From Gonapodya sp. JEL0774 (Eukaryota; Monoblepharomycota; Monoblepharidomycetes; Monoblepharidales; Gonapodyaceae), in NCBI GenBank assembly GCA_027604505.1, contig JADIIX010000020.1:1-64000 (forward strand): a stretch of 64,000 nt of DNA, written 5' to 3'. Of the stretch, positions 1 to 9,930 are shown one piece after another; the stretch's first letter is position 1, and every line of letters begins with the position of its first letter. Both the position numbers and the translations under genes were made by a program. The notes under the pieces were generated by a model. The model worked only from the letters and a program-made list of their open reading frames with translations, was not told the origin of the DNA and ran no database searches.

Positions 1-456
1 GAGCATACCTGTGGCAACCACGTCAGATCCGCGCTGCGACGTGAGAGTGGTGCGGGGTAGGAGAAAAGAAGGGGGGGCCGGGGTGTGGGTGATGCGTGCA
101 GGGGCCTCGAACCGCAGCGGCACATGAGCCGGGCAAAAACCTATACAGGTTTTCGCCCCCAGAAAAACCCACCGACAAATGAGCGAACAAATTAACAAAT
201 TGATGGCAATCCCCGAGCTTCGAGACAATGGGAAAAAAACATTGTTCGAGCATTCTAATTCCAGCGATATTGGGCCATGCTCCCGCCTCCCCAAGCAAAG
301 AGAAGCAAGTAATAGTGGCAGAATTACATCAGTTTGCGATACTTGATTGTTCTGCGCCAGCAAATCTCTTCAAAAATTGCAAATTAAAACATCTCAGATT
401 TGATAAAACGTTTGGTTCAAACGCTGAGGTGGTGCAAAATCGCAACTCTTCACTTC
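1..456. other. left-edge stretch without a recognised gene
   Basis: No family resemblance was found on either strand. A 91-codon open frame on the minus strand (23-298) has a non-ATG start and a low-complexity Pro/His-rich sequence, so I do not call it. The last 150-200 bases presumably hold the promoter of the Ysc84-like gene that starts at 457. Confidence 0.4.
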
Positions 457-2617
457 ATGGACTCGTTCCTCAACAACTCCGCCGTCAAAGCTCTTCTGCC
501 TGTGCCCAAGGATGGTATGTATTGGTTCCGACTTGGGTCCCATTGGCAGTGCGTGTTCTGCTTGCTCAGCTTGATTTCCATATCTTTCAATCTAGTCGGC
601 GGCGAGGCAAAACGGGCGGCCAAATATCTCGCAAAAGGTCAGCTTAGCGCAAATGGTGGACTGGATCAAAGCCTGGTGGCCAGGTTGTAGTGTCTGCATG
701 GAGCGCTGAACAAATCTTGCTTAATTTGCAGTCGCTCAAGTCGGCGAATGGTCAGGCGTCGCTAATAAAGTCTCGGACAAGATTGCCATCCCACCGTCCA
801 TCATCAACAATGCTAAAGGCTTGGCTATATTTAAAGTCTTAAAGGTGAGCCGATTTGGTTGCTGGACTAAAGCGTCGTAGATGGTTCCTCATCGGTGGGA
901 ACATCAAATGTGTCTGAATCTCAGCATAAGAGCGCTTTTGTTCTGAGATTGTGTTCGTGCTCGTTGGGACCTTGATTGGTACCGATTCGGCGGAGAATGG
1001 AGCACATGGAGCCCAACCAGACACAAAATCGATGCTTTAGGGCCTAACGAAAACTTATGTGAAAGGGAAAAATGAAATCTTGAAGGCTTTAGTGCCCAGG
1101 TCGTGGAGTTCGTGCCGGGAGCTTTTATTTACACAGATGAGAGATGTAGTTTCTTCGGCTGTAAAGCTCACACAATTAACTAATCCCCTCAGGGTGGCTT
1201 CATTTGGTCTGGACGCATAGGATCGGGACTGGCTGTAGCTCGGCTGCCCGACGGGAGCTGGTCGGTGAGTTCGTGTCTTCCCACAGTTTAGCTCACTGTG
1301 TTTAACTCATACTTGAATTGCCATCAATCACCGCGGCTCGTGGTGACTTTCGTATGTACCGGACAACAAGGCCCCGGCGGTATTCGGGATGTTTGGTGTG
1401 GGCGTTGGAGGTCAAATTGGTGCACAGCAAACTTACCTCGTACTAGTGCTGAATACTGACGCGGGTATCGCCGCTTTCTCGAGTCCTGGGAACGTTACAC
1501 TGGGAGCGGATATTGGAGGCGAGTACAAGGAAGTTTATTTTGGACTTTGAAGCAATGCTTGACCCTATGATTTCCTGCCTGTTCGGTTCCAATAGTCTCC
1601 GCAGGTCCAATCGGTCGAGAAGGCTCGGTCTCTGGCGCCGTCGTGGGACTTGCTCCCATCTATTCGTACTCTAAAACGCAGGGCCTCTACGCCGGTGTGT
1701 CCCTGGAAGGCACCGTAATTTTCGAGCGAAAGGAAGCCAATTCCAAATTCTACGGACACAAGGTCACCGGTGGAGATATTCTTCGCGGAAAAGTACAGCA
1801 GCCCCTCGAAGCAAAGCCTCTCTACAATGCTATTGCTGCCATCACCCGAGGAGATTTGTCGGATATCATGGGGCTTGAGGGCCGCCAACCTGGCTCTCGG
1901 AGGGACGACGATTCAGACGATGAGCCCAGTTCCCCTGTCAGACCCCCGGGTGGATACCTCGACGGAGGTAGCACTTCTTCTTCTACCACTAACTCCTCCG
2001 CACCCACGGTTGGTCGCTCCCCTGTCAGTCTCAACCGCTCCGCATCCACCTCGGCGGCACCCCGCGTGGCACCACCTTCGTATAGTACAGTGAACACTAG
2101 TGGTGCTTATGCTGCCGAAGATCGGGACAAGAAGACGCCAGCGTACTCCTCTATTGCAGCGGCTGCAGCGGCCCGAGGTGGGGGGTCCAGTTTGAGCGCT
2201 GGCGGGTCGAACATTCAAAGAAGTCAAAGTGACCGGAAACCTGGACCACCGCCACCCCCCCGAAAACCTGAAAATCTGCGCTCAAAGGATACTGTCACGG
2301 CGGTTTGTGAGTAGAGGAAAATATTGTCTGCTGGATGTAGTGTGTCCCGATATATCAATCGGGTGTCTTGTATTATCACCAGATCCGTTCGAGGCACTTC
2401 AACCGGGTGATTTGGATCTTGTTCCCGGTCAGATATATGAGGTGATAGAGAGGACGCCGTCAGCTGACGGATGGTGGAAGGGGAAAGATCCCAAGACTGG
2501 CAAGGAAGGAATTTTCCCCGGTAAGTTTGTGCCAGTGATAGAGACCTCAAAGTCTTAGTCCCCAAGATATGCGTTATCCTCCTTCATGCAGGCAATTATG
2601 TGAAAGACAACAAATGA
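457..2617 (+). CDS. Ysc84/SH3YL1-family protein: lipid/actin-binding domain plus C-terminal SH3
   Basis: Multi-exon gene. Exon 1 starts at the ATG at 457; the first intron is 515-595. The N-terminal half is the Ysc84 (DUF500/SYLF) domain: a GGEAKRAAKYLAKG segment, then INNAKGLAIFKVLK, GGFIWSGRIGSGLAVARLPDG, a Gly-rich FGMFGVGVGGQIGAQ stretch, and YSKTQGLYAGVSLEGT with FERKEANSKFYG near 1660-1760. A Ser/Pro-rich linker containing a PPPPPRKPE run follows, then an SH3 domain (ALQPGDLDLVPGQIYEVIER, DGWWKG, GIFPGNYV) that ends at the stop at 2615-2617. In yeast this family (Ysc84/Lsb3, SH3YL1 in animals) binds phosphoinositides and actin at endocytic patches and contacts WASP-type proteins through the SH3. 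Domain order is the usual fungal one. Exact junctions of the middle exons are less certain than the ends. Confidence 0.88.
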
Positions 2618-3254
2618 AGGTTGAGGTCTTGGACGGGAAGTTGCTGTGAACTCGCTTGAATATGAAATTTGTTTAGAAGTCTCGCATAAAATGCGTCAAT
2701 GTGTTTCTGTGTTTTGCATGAGCTACCCAAACATAATAACTGTGGTGGAAGTGTTGTGGTGGACTCAGCATTGGGATTCTGCCGGTGTTCTCCCAACCAA
2801 ACCTAAATCTGGAAAGTCGCGATACTTCTTCGCGCCTAACGTAACGCCACAATCATCTCCGGTACTCGAAGCGCGTTCCAAAAGGAGCCATACGCCGTGA
2901 GTTGCTCGTACTTCTACTTCTCTATGTGTCCGGGAAAGGTTCTGACATCCTGGTGGCTCGGACTTATTGGGGAATCTCTGACGCAATTTGGGGCATCCCT
3001 TTGTCGTGTTCCACCCAATTCTCAATCGTGACATTGTTCTTGGCGGGTTATAACGGGGATGTGGATATTGGTACCATTTTGCGCGGCATTTGGCGACAGT
3101 TGAATAGACCCACGCCCGATTGGACTCTGAAGGTATCCATCTCTGCCCACTCAACGTCAAGACACTCTACATATACAGCACATTAGTGTTGCAATTCTCT
3201 CCTGCTCCCTCGTTTCTCTCGCTCCAACTCTTCGTTTCCTCTGATATCATCACT
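2618..3254. other. intergenic region with the Ral-like gene promoter
   Basis: No gene is supported here. Open frames on both strands lack recognisable families or consistent splice signals. The pyrimidine-rich stretch just before 3255 (about 3195-3250) looks like a 5' leader or initiator region for the GTPase gene. Confidence 0.5.
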
Positions 3255-3854
3255 ATGCCCAAGAAGTCGAAACACCCATCTGATCTTCCTTTGCACAAAA
3301 TCATTATGGTTGGCTCCGGTGGAGTAGGGAAGTCGGCTCTAACTCTGCAGTTCATGTACGGGGATTTCATCGAGGAGTACGACCCCACGAAAGCCGACTC
3401 CTACCGCAAAAAGGTTGTTCTGGACACACAGGAGTGTTTCATCGACATATTGGATACAGCGGGTCAAGAGGAGTACGCAGCTATTCGGGACAATTACTAC
3501 CGCTCGGGCGAGGGCTTCTTTGTGGTGTTCTCCATTACTGAGGCTGAATCCTTCAGCCACGCCCAAGAATTTCGGGACCAGATTTGCCGCGTCGTAAATG
3601 ATGAGACTGTTCCCTTTGTGCTTGTTGGGAACAAGTCGGATCTAGCGCATTTACGCAAGGTCACACCTCGAGATGGCGAGGCAAAGGCCAAGGAGTGGCA
3701 ATGCCCTTATATTGAGACGTCAGCCAAGACCAAAGAAAATGTGGACTTGGCCTATCAAACTCTGATGCGAAGTATCAGAGACAGAAAGGAGAAGGTTCAC
3801 GGGAAGAGCCATGGTGGGAAGAAGGAGAAGAAGAGCGGTTGCGAAATTATATGA
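3255..3854 (+). CDS. Ral-type small GTPase
   Basis: Intronless, 199 codons. The ATG at 3255 follows a pyrimidine-rich leader and gives the expected length; an upstream in-frame start would add 45 residues foreign to the family. P-loop [16 protein letters not shown]; switch I contains [10 protein letters not shown]; switch [22 protein letters not shown]; guanine-specificity motifs NKSD and ETSAK. The [10 protein letters not shown] effector loop is the Ral signature (Ras and Rap have PTIEDSYRK), and [17 protein letters not shown] is also Ral-like. The tail is Lys-rich (GGKKEKKSG) and ends in CEII, a CaaX box, so the protein should be prenylated and bound to membranes. In animals Ral acts through the exocyst and RalBP1. 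The role here is inferred from family membership only. Confidence 0.9.
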   Translation: MPKKSKHPSDLPLHKIIMVGSGGVGKSALTLQFMYGDFIEEYDPTKADSYRKKVVLDTQECFIDILDTAGQEEYAAIRDNYYRSGEGFFVVFSITEAESFSHAQEFRDQICRVVNDETVPFVLVGNKSDLAHLRKVTPRDGEAKAKEWQCPYIETSAKTKENVDLAYQTLMRSIRDRKEKVHGKSHGGKKEKKSGCEII

Positions 3855-4400
3855 GCGCTAAGCAGTAGAGAGAGTTGGTGGAAGTTGAGATTGGAGCGGC
3901 ATGGCTGTGGAACGTGGAATTGGGCTGTGAATGTGAGAATTTGGACACTTCACGGTAGCATACGCTGATAATACAGTTGTTTAGTGCAATCACTTTTTGT
4001 CTTGCTGGTTTACGAATGGTGTTCCATGCATCACAGTTATGACTTTGTACACGAACGTGCTTTCACTTGTGAATGGTTCAGGTTTGGTGACAGAATCTGA
4101 ATGTCAAAAGTGAGGAGGCCTGAATGAGTTTGAGTTCTTGCAGTTGCAAACATCCGCTGTGACATTCAGAATATAACCACACAAATGCAAATGAGCATAG
4201 TGGCCCCTTGTGTTATTGAACTGCATGGATACATGACGGAGTTTGTGTACTTATTGGAGCGGCTGCAAATTCACAGGCAACCGCCAAATATGTAACTGTC
4301 CATCACCTTTGCACGCGCCTTTGCACACCTTTGCACGTGCAATCGCACAGGTGACCGCGACGCGACCGGTGTGATAAGAGAGGCAAAGGGCACAAAAAGT
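3855..4400. other. intergenic stretch with short TTTGCAC repeats
   Basis: No gene is seen. It holds the 3' end of the GTPase transcript and, at about 4306-4340, three closely spaced copies of CCTTTGCAC followed by related GTGCAA/GCACAG motifs just downstream of the minus-strand tRNA-Tyr. A T-run on the tRNA strand (4394-4398) is a plausible RNA polymerase III terminator. Confidence 0.4.
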
Positions 4401-4485
4401 TCCGGGTTGCCGGGATCGAACCAGCGACGTCCGCATGACAATTCACATTTACAGTGCGACGCTCTTCCAACTGAGCTAAACCCGC
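4401..4485 (-). tRNA. tRNA-Tyr (GUA) with a 12-nt intron, copy 1
   Basis: The minus strand folds into a full cloverleaf: D arm GCTC/GAGC, anticodon stem TCGCA/TGCGG with loop CTGTAAA, 5-nt variable loop, T arm GCTGG/CCGGC with loop TTCGATC, and 3' acceptor strand AACCCGG plus discriminator A. A 12-nt intron lies after position 37, the usual place in eukaryotic tRNA-Tyr. Box A (TAGCTCAGTTGG) and box B (GGTTCGATCCC) are intact, and a T5 run follows. Oddity: the acceptor 5' strand reads GCGGGTT, so position 1 is G facing G72, a mismatch; eukaryotic tRNA-Tyr normally has C1-G72. Confidence 0.9.
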
Positions 4486-5133
4486 CACGATGAAGTGTAA
4501 GTTCCAAGGAAAAAGCTAATATAAACATACAACATAGCATTTTGCAAACCTCTTCACCTGCCTCTCTTAAGTGATGGGTTTAGAACATATTTAACTACAC
4601 AAAATACCCGCGGGGTCTTCAAGTGCGCAAAAGCGCAGGGATGACTGTTGATTTGAATGAAATCAGTCCACCAATCACCCAATAGGCATTATTTAGGTTA
4701 CAGTTTAGAAGCTCCAGTGGGATTATTGGAGGAGTTTGACCTGTAGAGAGGAGTGAATTTTGCATGTAGCACTACAACAGCGTTCATCAAGAGAGCAGGA
4801 TGTTCCACCATTCATTGTGGTGTGTGTCAGCTTGTGTGTCAATAGATGGACCGCAGCTGTGCCAGCTGCAGCAACACGCATAAACAGAGAGTGTGCACAC
4901 ATTTGCAGGCAGTTTTAACCGTCTACCTTATAGTCTAGCTCACAAATTCTATGCGTATCTTACAGTTTAGGGAGGTGAAGACTGCAAACCACACACTGTG
5001 ACATTGAAAACCACCAACTCCCAAGGTGTGACAGCTTGTGCCACACCTCTCATAATTGGTGGTACTTGGGAGTGGGTAGGTTTGTACAGAGAAGGTTCCA
5101 CAACAGAAGGCTCCTGTCAGAGGTTCCACCACC

Positions 5134-5920
5134 TCATTCACTCATCTTCACTGAGGCCTGAACATGGAAAGCAGCCTGGTTCCAATTGCTAAACAAGCTG
5201 CCACATTCCTCCAGAATCTCTCTTTGAGTGTCCATAATATCCTTTGCTGCTTCTTTATTTGGCTTCCATACATTGCTGTAGTCTGATGCAACATGGGAAT
5301 CGTCAATCGACAGATGTAACAAGCGATTTTCAGCATCTCTCACAAGAACAGACTTGCAAACAGACATCATACCTGCTCCCACAATGCCTATTTGATTTTC
5401 CACAATTTCCATTTTGACTTCATTTGACTGCAATCCGTTGAGCATGTCTGAAACCACTTGTGATTTGGCAGGTTGCTGATGATTCCCACCAGGCCTTGCT
5501 TGGAACCTCCTAGCAAGCACCAGCTGACCATCCAAGTGAAATTTTGGAAATTGTGTTCGCTCTTTGACAAAAAATTGTCAGCATCCCCACAGACTATTGA
5601 TCAGCCTTCACCTGGACATCTTACCAAGATCTTTCTCACACACATTACATCTGTAGAATTTCAAAGGTTCTACTGTGAAATAATATTTCAATCGTCTGAG
5701 CAACACCGGCCCCTTACCCCAAAAAATTGTTGCAGTGTCAGTTTGGATGTAGTTGTTCCATGCAACAATTCTTCAGCTTGTCCAACAATACTGATAACAA
5801 AAATCTGCTCTGTGAAGTTGTTCAAAATATTCTTAACTTTGTTTAATGTACTTCTTGTCACACTGTGCCATGTGAATGGGGCTAAACATTCCTTTGTATT
5901 ATCTGAATAGGGGATTGCAG
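5134..5920 (-). pseudogene. decayed coding remnant, family unknown
   Basis: Read on the minus strand, about 5920 to 5700 gives a continuous protein-like frame of about 70 residues. A change of frame then brings in a segment with FYRCNVCEKDLGK (a CxxC pair, zinc-finger-like), followed by two stops. An open frame of 133 codons ends at 5134 and contains LLHLSIDDSHVASDY and KDIMDTQREILEECG. Composition and length suggest former coding sequence, but no consistent splicing restores it. I do not recognise the family. A transposon-encoded protein or an old captured gene are both possible. Confidence 0.35.
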
Positions 5921-7196
5921 TCTTTCAAAAGCATAGTGTGTGCATCTTACTACCCTCAGTGTGTGGCTCTTATATTGTTTACAGTTTGATTTCACAAGTA
6001 CAACTCTGTTGTTGTTCTCCATCACTTGGAATTAAGGCTGAGATGTGTCCAAAAATTGATCTGAGTGCTGTGCCACTAAATGAAACCACCCAATGTGGCC
6101 ATTCAAATGTGTGCAGGAGCAACAATTTGAATTACCATTGACATATAACATTACAGACTTGCCACAGCATTGGGGACTTAGGACAAGGTCCCAGGCACTG
6201 GATGAAGAACCCTCACTTTACTTGTTTCCCTCCTGGCAGCAACACTCAAGTTCAAACAGGCACCTAAATCAGGCAAGTAGGACCTCTCATATGCCTATTT
6301 TTTGAAGATATTTGGGGGGTAGGTGAGTGGATGGGAAAGGGTTGAACTTAGCCTCAAACAGCAACATTTTCTTGATCGTTCAATAGTTGTTCTCACTCAA
6401 AATCAATATGATTCTGCAGCAAGGCCCAGTTTTCACTGATACAATTTTGCGTGATGTGGGGATTTTTGACGCTCTGTCCTCACGTCATGTTGAATCAGCT
6501 CTATCTTTGTGTGATTCTGTCGCAAGGTGCCTGCTTTCTCCTAAAGGGTCCTTCCCGAAGATTATGCAAGGATGGGAATGCAGTTTTCTGAAACTAGGCT
6601 TGGGGGCCATCAATTGTGTACTCGGACAGACAAAATTCCTGTGGGTGACTTACTCCTGATTCCCCCCCATCATTAGATCTGCCAGGCACCACTGAATATT
6701 TCCTTGCCAAAGACAAGATGGAGTCAGTACAAATTTAGGAACTGCATTTTATATATGCAAAACTGGGCAAATAAATAGTCTTCAAGTGTCCTGCTGTTGC
6801 CTATTCTTGTGCTTGGCTTCTGTGCTAGCAATGGATCCACCTCCATCCAGCACCTTAAGGGCCACATCAACTAAGCACTCACTTTTTGGAGGTAGGTTTA
6901 CAGGTTACAGTTCCAAAGTAAAAATTCAGGTTAGCAGTGGAAAAACTAAGAACACCAATGACCTGACAATGATAATTCTCACAGTAACGCCCACATTTTA
7001 TAATAGCTTGCAAAAGGGAAACCCATCATTGGTGGACTTTGAAAGAATTGAACAAAAGAACAGTTGCCATTGTGCACTTTGAGAGCAAACTGTCACCAGG
7101 GCGACATAGAGCTTACCGCTAAGTCGGAAGTTAGATGGATGAGGTTTCAGGGTTTAGGGGTTGTGGCGTAGCAGCCACCAGATGATAGAGTAGGCA

Positions 7197-7715
7197 CGGC
7201 GTAGATTCTTTTCTTAGGTTTGACAGATAGCATTGCGTCTCTAGGTAAGACAGCAGTGGGTTGTATTGGGTTCTTTATATTCACATGCGTCTCTAGCTAC
7301 CCTAGTGCAAGTGGTGACCTCAAGGCAGGTCACGCAAACAGAAACAAAACTGAATTTACATCTGAAAAATGTGCATTCATGCAGACAAGATTTATTCTAA
7401 ATACCGAACCAAGCTCTTTGGGTAGAAAACCTTGGAACTGCCACCGCTGTCACCTTTAGTGACATTTGAGTAGTTACTGCTAGGATGGTAGTTGGGTAGG
7501 GAGATTAGTCACGTGATCAGGGTTGTGTGGCACAGTGCACACAGGGGCATTCAGACACTGACGGTTTAGTTTCTCTTAGGTTTGATAGAGTCCACTCTGT
7601 CACAGGTGGGACGGAGGCTTGTCTGTATTTGCTTTGCTCGTATTCATTACATTTCCGTCACAGTCTTCTGTTCTATGCTCCGACTCTGGTAGTGACTCTT
7701 AGACAGGTCACAACG
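7197..7715. repeat. two diverged copies of a roughly 155-bp segment
   Basis: The stretch starting TTCTTTTCTTAGGTTTGACAG at about 7206 and the one starting TTTCTCTTAGGTTTGATAG at about 7568 share a series of blocks in the same order: TTAGGTTTGA.AGA, a TGT.TTG.GTT.TTTAT-like block and GTGAC.TC.AGGCAGGTCAC-like ends. Spacing is about 360 bp. The copies are clearly diverged, so the duplication is old. Confidence 0.4.
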
Positions 7716-9394
7716 GCAATTGATAAATTTGAGAGCTTTCCTGCTCAATACTGTTGTGGTATGCTGCAGACCCAACGGTTTCGTCCTGAAACTCAATGTG
7801 TTGACTAAGCGGTTGCAGCTGAGCCGGCGGCACAACTAGGATCACTAGAAAAATCTAAAAACTACACTACATACATCTATCCAAGGAACGGGTGCTGCGA
7901 CCAGGGGTGACACGTGGGGGTGAACGGGGACAACTACTGTCATGCTCGTGGGGTCACATGACTCTGGCTAAACTCCCGCTTTTAGTCGTCGTCTCACAAC
8001 AATACTCTAAACTGGATTGGGGTTCAATTGGTCCTTATTGGTCTGAAGAGACTAGTGTCAGTGTTTGTACCAGAATCACAGCAGTTCTTCCGTAAGTGAT
8101 CAACATCTGTGGTGTTCCCACTCCTGTTTTCATACTCCACCTCAACAGTTTCATCCTCTGGCTCTTTAAAGCAGGGTGTCTGTGAGGTTTTGGAGCTGTT
8201 ATCATATCAGGGGTTCTATAAGATAACAAAGTTACATGGTGTCCAATTGTGGCAGATTATTTGGCTTTTAAAAGAAAGAAGAAGTTGGGACAGTGACAAG
8301 AAGAAAGGCAGCGTGGTAGCATTATTGGTCAAGATTAAAGGGAAGGAATCAATCCACAAAGGAACTCACCTGTCTTGTTGACTGGTTTTGTTCCATGTGA
8401 TGATGTGGTGGACTGGACAAAATCCCTGTGCAGTACACTCAATGGTCAAATGAACTTTAAAAAAGCAGGTTTAGAGGCAATTAATGGTTGCACTCTGGAG
8501 ATGGAGTCCATTTTCTCAATTTCTCCTCCCCTGTCTTCCTTGCACCTCTTTTTGTTGATGACCAATCTTTAACCACTGCAAGCCTTGTGTGTCTGCTGCA
8601 CTTAGCCTGTAGTAGGGGATGGCAAGGGCAAGGACATCGAGATTCAGATCAATTGGGCAAACAAGCGGAACATGTATCGCACATGTCACCAAAGACATTG
8701 CTTTTCTACAATGGGTTCATTTACCTGCTGATTGCTATGTTCTTGCCCCGACTCCTAAAGTACAGGTGCCTCTTGATCCAGGGACAATTGAGCAAGGCAG
8801 TCACCATGAGGAACATGAACTGTAGGGCAGAGAGGGATGATTGCACCATGGCTTTGGAGGAGTGTGTAAATGGAACTGGAAAGTGGATGAGGAAAAGGAG
8901 AACAAGTGGAAGCTGGCTGGTGGTGAAGTGAAGATCAGTGAGACATCAAGTCCAAGTGTAAAGAGGGAGTTTGATTGGGACAAGGACTTTCATGGGGGCC
9001 AACAATTGACTAAGAGGAGGAAAACTAGGAAGTAGAGTTTCAGGATATCTATTTGTCTGCCTGATGTGTACATATTGGCTTTGCCACCATTGAGACAAAA
9101 AAAATATGCATTTGGCTCCTCTGGTGTAGGGCAAAGAGGGTTGACTGTGATGCAGGGTCGGACCCTTTTGGATTTGCAGAACGGCATGGTGCTCTTAGGA
9201 GTACAAAGCAGTGTCAAATTTTGGCTGTGCATGTTATAGGGCTTAGCTACTAGATGTGTATGGCCAAACAAAGTGCTGAGCCTGGGATCTTGTAACTCTT
9301 AATTGACACCCACCAAAATGACAGACGTGGGCAAATCCAGTAATAAAAAGCTAGCAATATATTGCATTTGAGCACCTGTTGTTCCATGTGGCGG

Positions 9395-9478
9395 TCGGGT
9401 TTAGCTCAGTTGGAAGAGCGTCGCACTGTAAACGTGATTGTCATGCGGACGTCGCTGGTTCGATCCCGGCAACCCGGA
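9395..9478 (+). tRNA. tRNA-Tyr (GUA) with an 11-nt intron, copy 2
   Basis: The same cloverleaf as copy 1 on the opposite strand: anticodon stem TCGCA/TGCGG, anticodon GTA at 9428-9430, 11-nt intron after position 37, identical T arm and 3' acceptor strand. Boxes A and B are intact. Position 1 is T facing G72 (a wobble), while the expected base is C. The seven bases GTGGCGG upstream are shared with copy 1, after which copy 2 has four extra bases (TCGG) before GTTTAG. Copy 1 can therefore be read as a 4-nt deletion derivative of the same duplicated unit. A TTGTTTT stretch downstream is a weak terminator. Confidence 0.9.
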
Positions 9479-9664
9479 ACTTGTTTTGAAGTTCCTTGCG
9501 TAACACGTCCCACCCGGATGTTCCTTTTTGAGAAAGTCTGTGAACTGAAATTTTGCTTTTCATTTTACTCGGAGTTTACTTGCACAGGTTTGACACCTGA
9601 AATCGTCTTTTCTGACTCACTCGGCGTCGCTCCCGGCTCCTTTGGGCTGTCTGTAGACGGCTAT

Positions 9665-9694
9665 GTAGAAAAGCGAGGTACCTCGCTTTTCTAC
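9665..9694. repeat. perfect 30-nt palindrome followed by a T6 run
   Basis: The left arm GTAGAAAAGCGAGGT is matched exactly by its reverse complement, with no spacer. Six T residues follow at once. It lies 186 bp downstream of tRNA-Tyr copy 2. Confidence 0.8.
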
Positions 9695-9712
9695 GTTTTT
9701 TAGAATGCCTGT

Positions 9713-9743
9713 ATAGAAGAGATACCGGGTTCTGGTCTTCTAT
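9713..9743. repeat. 8-bp inverted repeat, second hairpin
   Basis: ATAGAAGA and TCTTCTAT flank a 15-nt loop, with additional outer pairing (AGAAT/ATTCT). It sits 18 nt after the 30-nt palindrome, so the two form a double-hairpin arrangement. Confidence 0.55.
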
Positions 9744-9930
9744 TCTGACATCAATGGTGACGACTCTCTTAAATACTAACAGACCCAGCGAAAGTGGGCG
9801 GAGGAACTTTGAGCACCCCTAATGTTATTTTGATTTTTGGTGAACTGGTCGCGGGGGCAGTTCGAATTTATTCCAGCTTTGAAATCCCCTTTTATCAGAC
9901 ACAACACGACTCCAGTTAACTCACAACATC

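Larger units (their letters stand above)
4486..9394. other. 4.9-kb gene-poor island between inverted tRNA-Tyr genes
   Basis: No intact gene is visible on either strand. It looks more AT-rich than its flanks and holds short protein-like stretches interrupted by stops and frame changes. The clearest are on the minus strand at about 5134-5920 and the plus strand at about 8380-9034. I see no reverse transcriptase, integrase, transposase or helicase motif and no clear terminal inverted repeat beyond the tRNA genes themselves. Two diverged copies of a segment lie at about 7197-7350 and 7560-7715. The best reading is a decayed insertion or degenerate duplicate region. Confidence 0.55.
9479..9930. 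other. spacer with hairpins and the monooxygenase promoter
   Basis: No gene is seen. The spacer holds a perfect 30-nt palindrome (9665-9694) and a second inverted repeat (about 9713-9743), both listed separately. The final 100 bp before the ATG at 9931 should contain the monooxygenase promoter. Confidence 0.5.

Noticed and set aside
4486-9394. Intact transposon or virus-derived insertion
   Set aside because: No reverse transcriptase, integrase, transposase or capsid-like motif could be read on either strand, and no matching terminal repeats besides the tRNA genes.
9665-9743. Bacterial-type rho-independent terminators
   Set aside because: The hairpin plus T-run resembles one, but introns, tRNA introns and gene content are eukaryotic. 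Reported as structure only.
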